Assembly (NCBI GenBank): GCA_003550305.1
Contig: QKYT01000412.1
Span: forward strand, 21,815 to 71,992
Reading direction: 5' to 3'
From: Glomus cerebriforme
Lineage: Eukaryota; Glomeromycota; Glomeromycetes; Glomerales; Glomeraceae
DNA length: 50,178 bases
Part shown: positions 22,060 to 31,714 of the stretch, in pieces
How positions within the stretch are numbered: position 1 is the first letter of the stretch
Layout of the letters: each line of letters begins with the position of its first letter
Program-made: the position numbers and the translations under genes
Notes under the pieces: generated by a model
The model's database searches: none
What the model was told of the DNA's origin: nothing
Seen by the model: only the letters and a program-made list of their open reading frames with translations

Positions 22060-23353
22060 TAGAGCATTTGAAATGAAAGATTTAAGGCAATTGGAAGAAT
22101 CATCTGTGGAATGCTTGAGACCACAATGCTGGCAAAGTTCCTTGGCATCATATGATTGGTATCATGTGAAAGGGTGATTGTTATATTTGAAAAAGCTCTA
22201 TGGCAGCGTCCCATGGTCTCTTGGGAAGGGAAGATGACATGCATGTGCATATGGTTTGGGATGATAAAAAAATAAGAGCAAGGGATGTTGATGAATTGAG
22301 CTTTAGTTTCAGTCCAAATAGAGTGTAAATCTCCTGCTTTAACATCAAAGGAAGTAGGAAGACCAGCCAATATAGCAGTGAATGAATGATGGAGATGGTT
22401 AGCATCGGCAGGAAGGGACTATGGTTTACAACGGAAATAATAACCCATGCACGTGATAGTTCAAATATCATAAAAGGAGTCTACTGTTTCTTTGTTGTCA
22501 AAGATCACTGTGGCTTTTTGTAAAATGGCATTAGGAGGAGTACGAAAGGTAAGTTTTTTAACAAGACTGAAGCGGGCAAGACAAGATTTAAGGTGTGAAG
22601 TTTTATGTCTAATGGAATGTCAGAAAGGAGGAGCGTGCGATCAACTTCTGCAGTGCGACCAGCATCCCGATCGTATTTATGGAAAATGATATTGTAAAGA
22701 TCAGCTATAGCAGAACCAATCGATTTCTGAAAAGAAGCTTCTGAGTAAAAGCGGACAATGATTCAAAGATCATTTCTGGCGCCAAAATGGATGATCCTTT
22801 ATACAAAGTATCAGAGCCAAAACAGGAATCCACCTCATTTTTTAATAGTGCTTTCTGGGAAAGGCACTTGAGTAACTCCTCAGTTGGCGCAGCAACTGCA
22901 GCAAAAATTTCTGAAGCTACAGGAATGGTAAGAGAAGGGTCTGGTTCCTCTTCTGGGGAAGAAGACAAAGTGGAGGAAGAGTCAGAGGATGACTTCGGGG
23001 GAGCGTGAATAGAATTGTCAACCATTTCAGGTTCAGTTTTACGACTTTTGCCTTTATCAAACCTTGGAGAGGTATCTGGAGTGGTGGAGGCAGAAGTATG
23101 AGTAACTTCAGGAAGAAGACAAGGGAGCAGAAACTTTAGATGAAGACGCTTGTTCAACTGCTGGGACTGTTTCAACATCGTCCATAGGTTTAATGTCATC
23201 AGTTTTAGAGCATTTGGAATTGCCATAGGTGTCTTGGGCAATTTGTTCATCAGAAGATGAAACATCATCGGCTGGATGATGAGAACTGATATTTTTTGGT
23301 ATGGAGTCATGATCACAGTCGTGTTTAGCAATCTGGCGTACTTTTGAAGCCAT
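22060..23353 (-). pseudogene. Retrotransposon ORF1 / gag-like protein with zinc knuckle
   Basis: ATG at 23353 opens a frame to 23108 (81 residues). A frameshift then leads into the frame containing TPDTSPRFDKGKSRKTEPE, PPKSSSDSSSTLSSSPEEEP and LLKCLSQKALLKNEVDSCFG down to about 22705. Further frame changes follow near 22690, 22470 and 22200; ILAGLPTSFDVKAGDLHSIW is readable at 22300-22370. The end carries a CX2CX3HX7C knuckle, unusual next to the usual CX2CX4HX4C. Such proteins normally bind the element's own RNA. With at least four frameshifts it is not translated as a whole. Confidence 0.65.
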
Positions 23354-24169
23354 ATTTGAACAGAAATAAAAGGTTTGTAATAAGTTTTACTTGTATTAAC
23401 TAAGACCAACTTACTTTTTTCTTAGCAGAAAAATTTGGGCAGAGGATCGGCAGATTGAGTTGGTGATCGGTCTTTGAATAACTTCAGGGAGACAGTAGCT
23501 TTGAAGTATTCCAATTGAAGTCTGATACACAATAAATAATAGAAATAAGATTTATGAATAAAGATAATGCATGAGTAAACAGATTTATAATTTAGGGATT
23601 TAAAGATTTGAAAGGATAGTTCTTTTTATTGTAGTATTTTCAAACTACAGAACTCACTATTAAGTCTAAATTAATAAATATAAATAATATAATAATAATA
23701 ATTATAATAATTGTAACTAATAATATAAACTATATAATAAAGATAAATCTAATCTGGTTTATAAACATTATAACATTTATTAGGTTGATAGCTAAGATCA
23801 AATAAATCAACCTATATGTGAGACACAGTAAGCTGTGATGCAGATAAATCACATATATTACTGAGCAAGTACAGGAGTATGTTTATTATTAAATAGTAAG
23901 TACACTATATTCATCAAATACAAAAAGTAGTTTGCAATATTTTTGCTGAAGCATGTTCCAAATGGCTTCAATAAAACTTATGAAAGGCACTGCAAAATCA
24001 TCTGTTTCAATTTTAATGATGGTTGAGTATAACTATACTGATGATGGCTGTGGCTGTGATTTCACTATCAATAGTTGTGTTTCCATTGATGATGTTTGTA
24101 GTGATTGTTTATATTATGCCTTATTTCTATTTAAAACTTATGGGATTTTTTATCACCTAAGTTTTCCTT
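23354..24169. other. AT-rich spacer
   Basis: Between the retrotransposon start and the next degenerate region I see only a short hairpin (AGGTTGAT...ATCAACCT, 23782-23814) and no supportable gene. Confidence 0.4.
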
Positions 24170-24790
24170 GATATAAAATTCAAGATTGACTTTCCATCTA
24201 CATTTCTTACCATTTTACTTGTAAGACTCTCTTCTGAATGTAACACCAATTTTTTAAAATCTTGCATTTGTCCTTTAATTCCTTTAACATTCAGATTTTT
24301 CTTTTTTTTTGCATATCTGTGAAGATTTTAAGATTAATTGATGGCTTACCCATCATATGAAAATAATCTTTTTTGTTAATCTCAGAATTTATATATTGAT
24401 TTTGATGACCTATAAAAGGCTTTTTACAGAAAACTTGTGATCTACTCCCATCAATGGTGTCAACAATTCTTTAAAGGGATATTCATGTATAAATTGATTG
24501 GTGTATCTCCCAATATATTAATCCCATTATTACTTGCATAAATATAAATAGTATATGCAAATTTTTTGCTGGTTTATATCTCTTGGTCTATTGATTTCTT
24601 TTCAGCTATACCCTCTTCCATTGTATTCTCTTTTATGTTATCCTGCTCAATAAATTTGATTACTAGTTACAGATTGGTTATAAATGAAATCCATAATCTC
24701 CTCCATGTTCATTGTCTTCATATATAACACCATAGAAATTATACTTTGATACCTTAGCACAAATGGTATACCCCTTATTATCAAAAAAAT
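24170..24790 (-). pseudogene. Degenerate coding-like region, family unknown
   Basis: The minus strand contains readable stretches such as VKYNFYGVIYEDNEHGGDYG, SEINKKDYFHMMGKPSINLK and MQDFKKLVLHSEESLTSKMV, separated by stops and frame changes. The composition of these stretches looks protein-like, not random AT-rich DNA, but I cannot name the family. It may be a further transposon relic, given the transposase remnant that follows at 25030. Confidence 0.25.
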
Positions 24791-25029
24791 ATTAGCAATA
24801 AGAAAAAATAAATGTCAAAACTTCATTGAGTACATACTTTGCCGGCATCAGCACTATGAGGTTGATAATATTTTAATTGAATATACTATTAATTTGTTGT
24901 TTGATTTTGATCATATTTTGTAGGTATTAGTTTGTATGAATAGTGTTGTAAGTGGTAGCCTAACTGTTGTTTTTTGATTTTACAAAGTAAAAAATTTTAA
25001 TAGACATCAGAATAGTATTACTTCATCTT

Positions 25030-25720
25030 GATTAATGTAACCAAGATATTATAAAACTCTGTCTTTCTAATTCATTCTATAAATGTTCTATAGGATTTAG
25101 ATCTGGATTTTGTGTAGGCCGGGAAAGACTATATATATTATTTTCTTGTTTCCAGCTTTTAACAATCCTTGCAGTATGTCCTGCAATTATTAATTTCTCT
25201 CTTGAGTCTTCATATGAAAAATGCGAGAAAGCTTGAGCCACTTCATTGGCCTCTCTATATTTTATCATATAATATCCATCACCGTTATTATATTTTAGAT
25301 GCTTTCTATGTATAAATTGTTTTACAGTATAATACTTTAGATTTCTACAATTCTGGAGGAGTATTTGCGCATTGTCTTCTTGGATTTTTCTGATTATCTA
25401 TAAACAGTAATAAATGATTTTCTAATATATTAAGATATATCATTGCATTCTAACTTAACTAATGGACCGAGATTATTTTTGGTGAAACACCATACCATCA
25501 ATCCTTGTTGACCAGACTTCACAGTTGGAATTAAACAATCTGCATCATATTTTTCATGTGGTCTTCACCAAACCCACCTCCTACCATCTCCTCTGAATAA
25601 TTCATATTTGGATTCATTACTCCAAATGGATGCTTCTAAAATGATATCACCATCTTTACTACTTGAGCACCTACATCTCAGCATCTATAAGTATCATGAA
25701 TATATAAAGTGAAGAGACAC
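25030..25720 (-). pseudogene. Tc1/mariner transposase relic with an inserted alpha-kinase fragment
   Basis: Minus-strand blocks are IWSNESKYELF and RRWVW.RPHEKYDADCLIP (first catalytic Asp region, W-S-D/N-E-S, with the Asp here read as Asn), VKSGQQGLMVWCFTKN, IRKIQEDNAQ (second catalytic Asp) and HTARIVKSWKQENN, then [13 protein letters not shown] (third catalytic acidic residue). Between QEDNAQ and GHTAR the normal protein has almost nothing, but here about 61 codons (about 25182-25364) are inserted in frame. Stops elsewhere, and the loss of the N-terminal DNA-binding region, show that the element is dead. It is a separate and older lineage from the element at 46428-48083. Confidence 0.7.
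25182..25364 (-). pseudogene. Alpha-kinase (MHCK/EF2K-type) fragment inside the transposase
   Basis: The inserted segment reads LKYYTVKQFIHRKHLKYNNG, then DGYYMIKYREANEVAQAFSH and FSYEDSREKLIIA. This matches the alpha-kinase core order (Y-x-V-E-x-F-I-x-G-x-x-x-K-Y-N-N-N-x-G, then AQAFSHFTY, then a hydrophobic strand leading to D-x-Q-G), known from elongation-factor-2 kinase and myosin heavy-chain kinase. The D-x-Q-G itself is absent because the transposase sequence resumes just before it. It shares strand and frame with the transposase on both sides. Confidence 0.6.
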
Positions 25721-26639
25721 CAATCGTATTTATTAGTTTTGTATGTTGAAATCAATAAGTGTCAACCATCCATAATAATGCTGAAGTTTTTTGAGATGAT
25801 ACAGATCAAATTTATTTTTCTTAAAAACTGTGTTGTATAAATATTAATAGGTGCTGAACATGCTGAACATGTTCTTTTTATAGAAATATAGTTATCAGCG
25901 TCTGAGAATAGTCTTTCACTTGCACTGAAGTCACTGGAATTGAAAGATATTTTCTTGCAAAGTTGTGTTAAAGTGAGAAAACTAATATTCCTATTATTAA
26001 ACTATTATATTAAAGGGTCTAATATCCTTTAGCCTTAAATTATTTAGTAAGGTTATTACCATGTAGTATTGTGAATTTGTAAAATTATTTTTCCACCTTT
26101 TTTTTAGGTTTTGGTATAGGATATAGTTATCTGATATATCATTAATGTGAAGAAATTAAAGATATCCTCTTCCTCTTGAAAATTTTAATCAGCTTATCAA
26201 CTTAGGTTATTTTTGTGGAAATAAATGTATTTGTGATGCAAATCTCAATCTTGATTATCTGTTCATAAAAAATTTAAATGCCTTAAATAAAGCATCACTA
26301 ATCACTAATAGTTTATCACTTAAAGAATAAACTATATCCCTTACAGTGTGGTTATGTAAAACAAAACCAAAGATCGGTAAAAATTTGACATATTGCAAAG
26401 CCGCCCGGATTTTAGTACCGATCATTAATTAGTAAATTATAACGTTTTAATATATTGGACTCATCATCAATTATTTGAGACGACAACGGATCCTCTCAAG
26501 TGATGGTATCTATATCGATTGTATAAAGGATTTTACATAACCTTGACCACATTCCTCAATTCTTTGATTTGGCAAATCATAAATTATAAAAAAAAAATGC
26601 CCCTGGCGAAAGTTTTTTTTTTAAAAAAAATCAACATGG
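25721..26639. other. AT-rich spacer with a coding-like patch
   Basis: At about 26166-26330 the plus strand has an open stretch (PLENFNQLINLGYFCGNKC and following) without similarity that I can name. Otherwise nothing is seen. Confidence 0.3.
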
Positions 26640-26895
26640 CTATTCCTCAAAATGTCCAAAAAATTTTAGTAGCTTAGAAGGTTTTAAAATTTTTTTTCTG
26701 TAAGGAATTGGACATCTGCAATACTGCCTTAAAATTGTTGTTGAATATTCGGAACATGTATTTGAAACTGTGACCAAAATGCTTACACAAATAACATTCA
26801 ATTTTTGAATGATTCCTACAGGAGCTATCCAATTAATTTTTACAGATGACATTATACTTTCTGATGTATAATATATGGCTGGTTTTGTCCAATTA

Positions 26896-26953
26896 GGCCC
26901 TTCCGCCAAGATGATAAAAAAAAATATCTTTAGGCCCTCCCGCCAAGATGATT
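26896..26953. repeat. Short direct repeat TAGGCCCT(T/C)CCGCCAAGATG
   Basis: Two copies of a 22-bp GC-rich motif lie 36 bp apart at 26896-26917 and 26932-26953, in otherwise AT-rich DNA. Confidence 0.7.
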
Positions 26954-27345
26954 AATATTTCAGTCTTTATTGGTCATAATCAGCGGTTGAATGAAATGCA
27001 CGCTTTCACAAAATAGATTTGACTGATAATTTAAAGTTTTCACTGCAGCATTTTTGATTGAGGCATAAGTGTCAGAGATATTATCATTGCGATCTTTAAA
27101 ATCTTTAAAAAGACTGTTCCATACAGATAATTTAATGTGATCATTAATTTTGATGCTATCCAAAATTCAGATTTTAACTGATGGTAGGTATTATCAGCTG
27201 AAAAGTGATGACAGGATTCTATGTAGATTTTTGTTGTTATGTTGAAGCGAAGATAAGAATTCCTTATCAATTCTTCTTCTTGACATTCTTCTTGACGTTT
27301 TTGATGACGTTCTTCTTGACGTTCTTAATGACATTCTTGATGACG
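26950..27345 (-). pseudogene. Broken gene fragment with Glu/Gln/Arg/His repeats, family unknown
   Basis: On the minus strand a repeat region (27275-27345), built of 12-15-base units like CTTCTTGACGTT on the plus strand, encodes an E/Q/R/H/K-rich run (ERQEERHQKRQEEC and similar). It leads into NSYLRFNITTKIYIESCHHF and, after one frame change near 27165, INDHIKLSVWNSLFKDFKD and SDTYASIKNAAVKTLNYQSN, ending with a stop at 26960. The repeat and the following segment look like parts of one former gene. I do not recognise the family. Confidence 0.35.
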
Positions 27346-27529
27346 TTTATAAGATTCAAACTTTAAAAATAATGAATTATTTGGAATACTGAGAGGAGAA
27401 ACAACTATTACAAGTGCTATGAGTTATAAGAGTTTTTAAGAGTTTTGATTGTAAGCAGCCACCAGTAACTGTTTGGAAATATTGATTTTATACTAATATA
27501 GTTTGATTTTTGTATTTATTTATTTTCCT

Positions 27530-27715
27530 TTATGGTCTTTGGATTATAAAATCTATCATGTTGCTTTGTTGTTGTTTAATTTTCACAACGTTTTTGTCTG
27601 TTATTCTTAATTTTCTATATTTTACATTATAGCAAAGTCCTTGAGCCTGTGTTTTATGTATAATTCTCCTGCAACCGTCACCGCCCTCACTAGTTTTACT
27701 GGGCGTGAAGACCAC
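27530..27715 (-). CDS. Short open frame of 61 codons, unrecognised
   Basis: The frame starts MVFTPSKTSEGGDGCRRIIH and ends NMIDFIIQRP with a stop at 27530. Its composition is less AT-biased than its surroundings and the sequence looks protein-like, but there is no family resemblance, flanking splice structure or partner gene that I can point to. It may be an exon or a transposon scrap. Confidence 0.2.
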   Translation of the reverse strand: MVFTPSKTSEGGDGCRRIIHKTQAQGLCYNVKYRKLRITDKNVVKIKQQQSNMIDFIIQRP

Positions 27716-30027
27716 AGTGTTTTAGGAATTTTCTAATTTATTGTTAATTTATGCAATTTGTTGTTAAATTTATCACATTTTAAAGGTACGAATTCTTGAT
27801 TACATTTTGTTGATTAATATTTATATTTTATTGAATTAAATCTTTGTACGATTCTATTGCTGTTGTTTCATCAATAAATTCAATAAATTCAAATATAAAG
27901 TGTTTGTTATTAAAATTCTTAGTAGTTGTATAAGAAATTTCAAATTTCCATATGTTTCCAACAAATTCCTTGAATGTGAGGTATTGTAAAAATTAAATAT
28001 GATGATAGAAATAAATCGTTGTTCTTTTTTACAGTAATTTCCAAAATTTATGATGTAAATTCGAAATTCTAACATCTTAGCAGAAAATCTTCTCTTATAG
28101 AATATTGGAATTTATATCTCGCAAAGTTTAAATTTTAGTTTTCAGCTGATCTATAAGTTGCAAAATTGTATTTACTTGTAAATTTGATAAATGTGAATAC
28201 ATTGTTAAAAGGTATTTAATCTTTCTGTCCAAAGTTCTATTGTATTAATATCATCATCATTGAGGGAGTTTGTTGAAGAAACTTGGACTTATATATGTGG
28301 AAGGGATATAGATAGGAAAAAACTTTGTAGATATATGTATTTGTTGCAGAATGAGATGATTTATTTTGTTAATAGAAGGAGGTGTGAGAATCTTGTAGTT
28401 TGAAATAGTGATAGAGAAATAATTATAAAAATTTACCGGAAATGAGAGAGAGTAAAGAAATAATATGATGCTGGAATTCACATTAAAAGACCTAGGATCC
28501 GCGTGCTACCTTAGTTAATTTCCGTTTAAATTCATTAATTTATTGCGTAGCAATGTCGCTTATGTATCTGAAAAATTAATGAATATTTCGTCCAAATTTC
28601 GGGTTTTTATTTTTAGCCAGTGTGAGATGATGTGGGTTGTGGATATACATAAAATGTGACTGCCAATTTAGAGTGTTTTGCATTTCGCGTAGCGTTGTTA
28701 TTCTATCATCTGAAAGTAATCAATTATTAATTTATGCAGCCATGAACTTTTAGCAATAATCGCTAACTTTTCTCATACAAATAACAACAAATACTCAAAG
28801 TTTTAATACTTTCTAATTTCTGACGACATTAAAAACTACCTACCTATAAATTTCTAAAATCTGTAAAGTCCACAATTGAAGTCCCGCATTAATTGTTAAT
28901 TCTGGCCAAGATTTAATGCCGGCTCGAATTAAGCTTAACAAGTACATAAAGTACAGTACATTATTATTGAACTAATAGTTCTAAATCATTCTCTGCATTA
29001 ACTATAATAATTATACAAGTTTTTTAGAGCAAGTTTTTTTTAATATTGAAATTGATATACAGTATTTATACGAGATCATAATACATACTTGTTTCATTAA
29101 AAAAAAAAAGTCACTTGAAAATCCGTCGTTAAATTATATTTCACTTTTTTTGGGAATAATTGTTAGATCTTGGAAATTTCGAGAAAAAAAAAATTCTAAA
29201 CTAAAAAAAAAATTTTTTTTTTTTTCGTTTTATAAAATAGAATTATTAATTGTTTGTTTGTTATTTGATCCTAAAAAAAAAAAAAAAGAGGAAAGGAAAA
29301 AATTTTAAATCAATCAATCAAAGAATAATAGAATTATTGTGTACATACAAGATGATTTCTTGAATTTACGATCTATTTCTGATTATTTAGCATAGCCCAC
29401 TCATTTATTTGTTTATCACGTGAATTAGGCTTAGACTTTCGTTAAATTCTTACTGCGCCTTCGATTATTACGTTTTGACAGTATCAAGTAACAATTTTCA
29501 AAGAATTAAGTCGTTACGAAAAATAAAAGTTTATTTTTTAAGAAAAAATTTTATTGAGTTTAAAAAAATAGTATTTAAAATTTTGGGATAATAAAATAAT
29601 TGAACGAGATATTAAAAAAAGTTCTTTAAAAGTTTGGTTTCCTGATAGAAAACGCGTACAGATCAATACCGAATTTATAAGTTTTCTTTTTTGCCTAAGC
29701 CTGATTCTTTTAATATTATATAATATATAAATGATATAATAATGATATCAAGTATCAAACACAGCCATAAAAAAAAAAAAATCGCTAAGCCAAAGTGGCT
29801 TTTAATTTATGATAGACAATTGAAAAAAAAATGTAGTTTTCTTACATTTTCTTTTTTGTTTTAAGACTTATATATAATATTCAAACCATTTCTTTTTTAT
29901 TTTTTTTTTATTTAACTGTTGAAACCGAAAATAAACATTTATTATATACATAAAGTATAAACACGCATTATACGCATATAAAGGAACCCGAGATATAAAA
30001 AAAAAAAAAAGTGTTATATTAAAAAAA
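27716..30027. other. AT-rich spacer before the membrane-protein gene
   Basis: It holds a weak GGCC hairpin at about 28882-28932 and A/T palindromic runs (29195-29225). The last few hundred bases presumably include the promoter of the 30028 gene. No gene can be supported. Confidence 0.5.
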
Positions 30028-30478
30028 ATGAGTGAAAATAAGACATCTTGGACACTCAAGAATACGATAGGAGGATTAATGGGTACGATGGTTGTTATAT
30101 TGATTTTCGCATGTCCGGCCTTAGGTAAGAAAAAAAAATTCGTGATATGTAATGCAATTCTTTTTCGTATGATTCGTACAAGTATGATAACGTGATGTAA
30201 AAAAAAAAAATATATTCTTTTTTAGAAATTACAAAAATAATATTATTTAAATTAGCAAATAATGAAATAATTTATAAAAATTATATAATTGAATATATGT
30301 AAGTTGAAATTTTTATTTTCTCGTATATACTGTATGTTTAAAAGATGTTATTTACATGTATATATATTTATTTTTTTAAAAAGTTATTTTGTGATGATGA
30401 TTACATTTCCACGTAAGTTTTATATTTAAACGACGTTAAATATAATTTTTTTTTTATTTTTAATTTTTTAATTTTGAT

Positions 30479-30542
<64 letters not shown>

Positions 30543-31121
30543 TTTTTTTTTTTAGTTGGATTATTATTTTCAGCAATAAGAAATCGATGTTGTAATATGA
30601 AAGGATTATTGAATTATATAAGAGAACAATTATTGTAAATTATTGTTATTTCTAACGCGTTTAACATTTAAAGTATTTTAATATTAACTAATTTCTAATT
30701 TCTTTCTTTCTTTTCTTCTTTTTAAGTTGTATACCTTTCTTAATCCTCATAGTATCAAGTAAGTCTCTCTATAAAATGATTATTATTATCGTGAATCAAA
30801 TACATGTTTTAATCACCTATTATTATCTGTTATTATATAGTTATATATACGCAAATGACATCACATGAAATAAAACCAATTCCAGATTCTTGTCCGTCAA
30901 GTTATCCATATAAATTATCGATAACGCGTACAGCATGTATTATAAGATTAATAAATTTTATTATAATGTGGACATTTACTTCATTATTAGTAATATTAAG
31001 TATAGTTGATTGTTTTGGTTACTTTCCACGTAAAGAAAAAGATAAAACTATTGATACTAGATTAAGTGGTTTTTTTCCTCCTGATAGAGATGATGAAATG
31101 CATAATAAGGGTAAACCGTAA
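30028..31121 (+). CDS. Small multi-pass membrane protein, four exons, family unknown
   Basis: Proposed exons are 30028-30124, 30556-30634, 30727-30758 and 30841-31121, giving 162 residues; all introns are GT-AG. The frame is continuous across every junction (phases 1, 2 and 1), which strongly supports the model. Hydrophobic segments lie at about residues 14-40 (GGLMGTMVVILIFACPALVG), 57-72 (REQLFCIPFLILIVSIIY region) and 96-125 (ACIIRLINFIIMWTFTSLLV), followed by a charged tail (PRKEKDKTIDTR). There is no cleaved signal peptide pattern. The first intron is unusually long (431 nt) and ends in a T tract of about 70 bases. I do not recognise the family; it may be a small membrane subunit or stress-type protein. 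It converges on the kinase-fold gene at 31715. Confidence 0.65.
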
Positions 31122-31437
31122 TACTACCGTAATATTACCGTGATTGATGAAAATTTTTTAACAAGTGTAGGAGAATTCAAGGAGGATGTACAGTAGTAAT
31201 TAAGGAGGAGAATGAGCGTAACAAGATTTTTTTTTTCTGATTATATAGTAAGATAGGTATATAATTTATATAAAACATTTTGTATTATTATTATGGATAT
31301 TTATAATTTGTGTTGCGACAAATATTTAATTAAATAATCGTACACGATTTTAAAGTTGACACCTAGAAAAATGTATACAATCAATAATAACCAATAAAAT
31401 CAATTCACGGTTATCAAATATTTATTTTTTTTAAAAG

Positions 31438-31467
31438 AATTTTTTTTTTTTTTTTTTTTTTTGAATT

Positions 31468-31498
<31 letters not shown>

Positions 31499-31508
31499 NA
31501 AAAAAAAA
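31438..31508. repeat. Poly(T)/poly(A) inverted repeat between convergent genes
   Basis: About 23 T are followed by GAATTTTATAA and then about 37 A (one N), able to form a long A-T hairpin. It lies midway between the stop codons of two convergent genes (31121 and 31715), where transcription must end from both sides. A role in termination is inference; slippage during sequencing makes the exact length unreliable. Confidence 0.6.
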
Positions 31509-31714
31509 TTAAAGACGAGAAATAACGTCCAATAAGTCTAACTAAACCACTCTAAAAAAACAAATCCACCTAGAAAAAAAAAAACTTTCCAAAAAAAATT
31601 TGTACTAAATATTAACGAACATTAAAAAATAAATAAAACAAAAGTAAAAAAACAACGTCAAAAAAAAAAAATAAATAAATAAAATCTATAACCTAATATA
31701 CAGTAACATATCCC

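Larger units (their letters stand above)
21460..23353 (-). mobile_element. Broken LINE-like retrotransposon
   Basis: The minus strand carries two parts. The first (23353 to about 22060) is an ORF1/gag-like protein starting MASKVRQIAKHDCDHD, continuing through an acidic Ser/Glu/Pro-rich stretch after a frameshift near 23110, and ending with a zinc-knuckle-like CQHCGLKHSTDDSSNC at 22087-22138. The second (about 21990 to 21600) is reverse transcriptase: PITLLETAHK, NYAGLLGDSCNTAIF and QDISKAFDSI, the last being RT motif A. The endonuclease, the catalytic YxDD block and everything after it are missing, so an internal deletion joins ORF1 to the RT fingers. Several frameshifts and a stop after NLFTR make it dead. 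Naming it LINE-like rests on RT motif style and the ORF1-plus-RT order. Confidence 0.7.

Noticed and set aside
22787..23008. 73-codon plus-strand frame
   Set aside because: Antisense shadow of the retrotransposon ORF1, whose protein features read on the minus strand.
24982..25060. Terminal inverted repeats for the older Tc1 relic
   Set aside because: I could not find matching ends on both sides of 25030-25720; the borders are too decayed.
25077..25268. 63-residue frame taken as a separate small protein
   Set aside because: It is the end of the alpha-kinase/transposase chimera and has no independent start.
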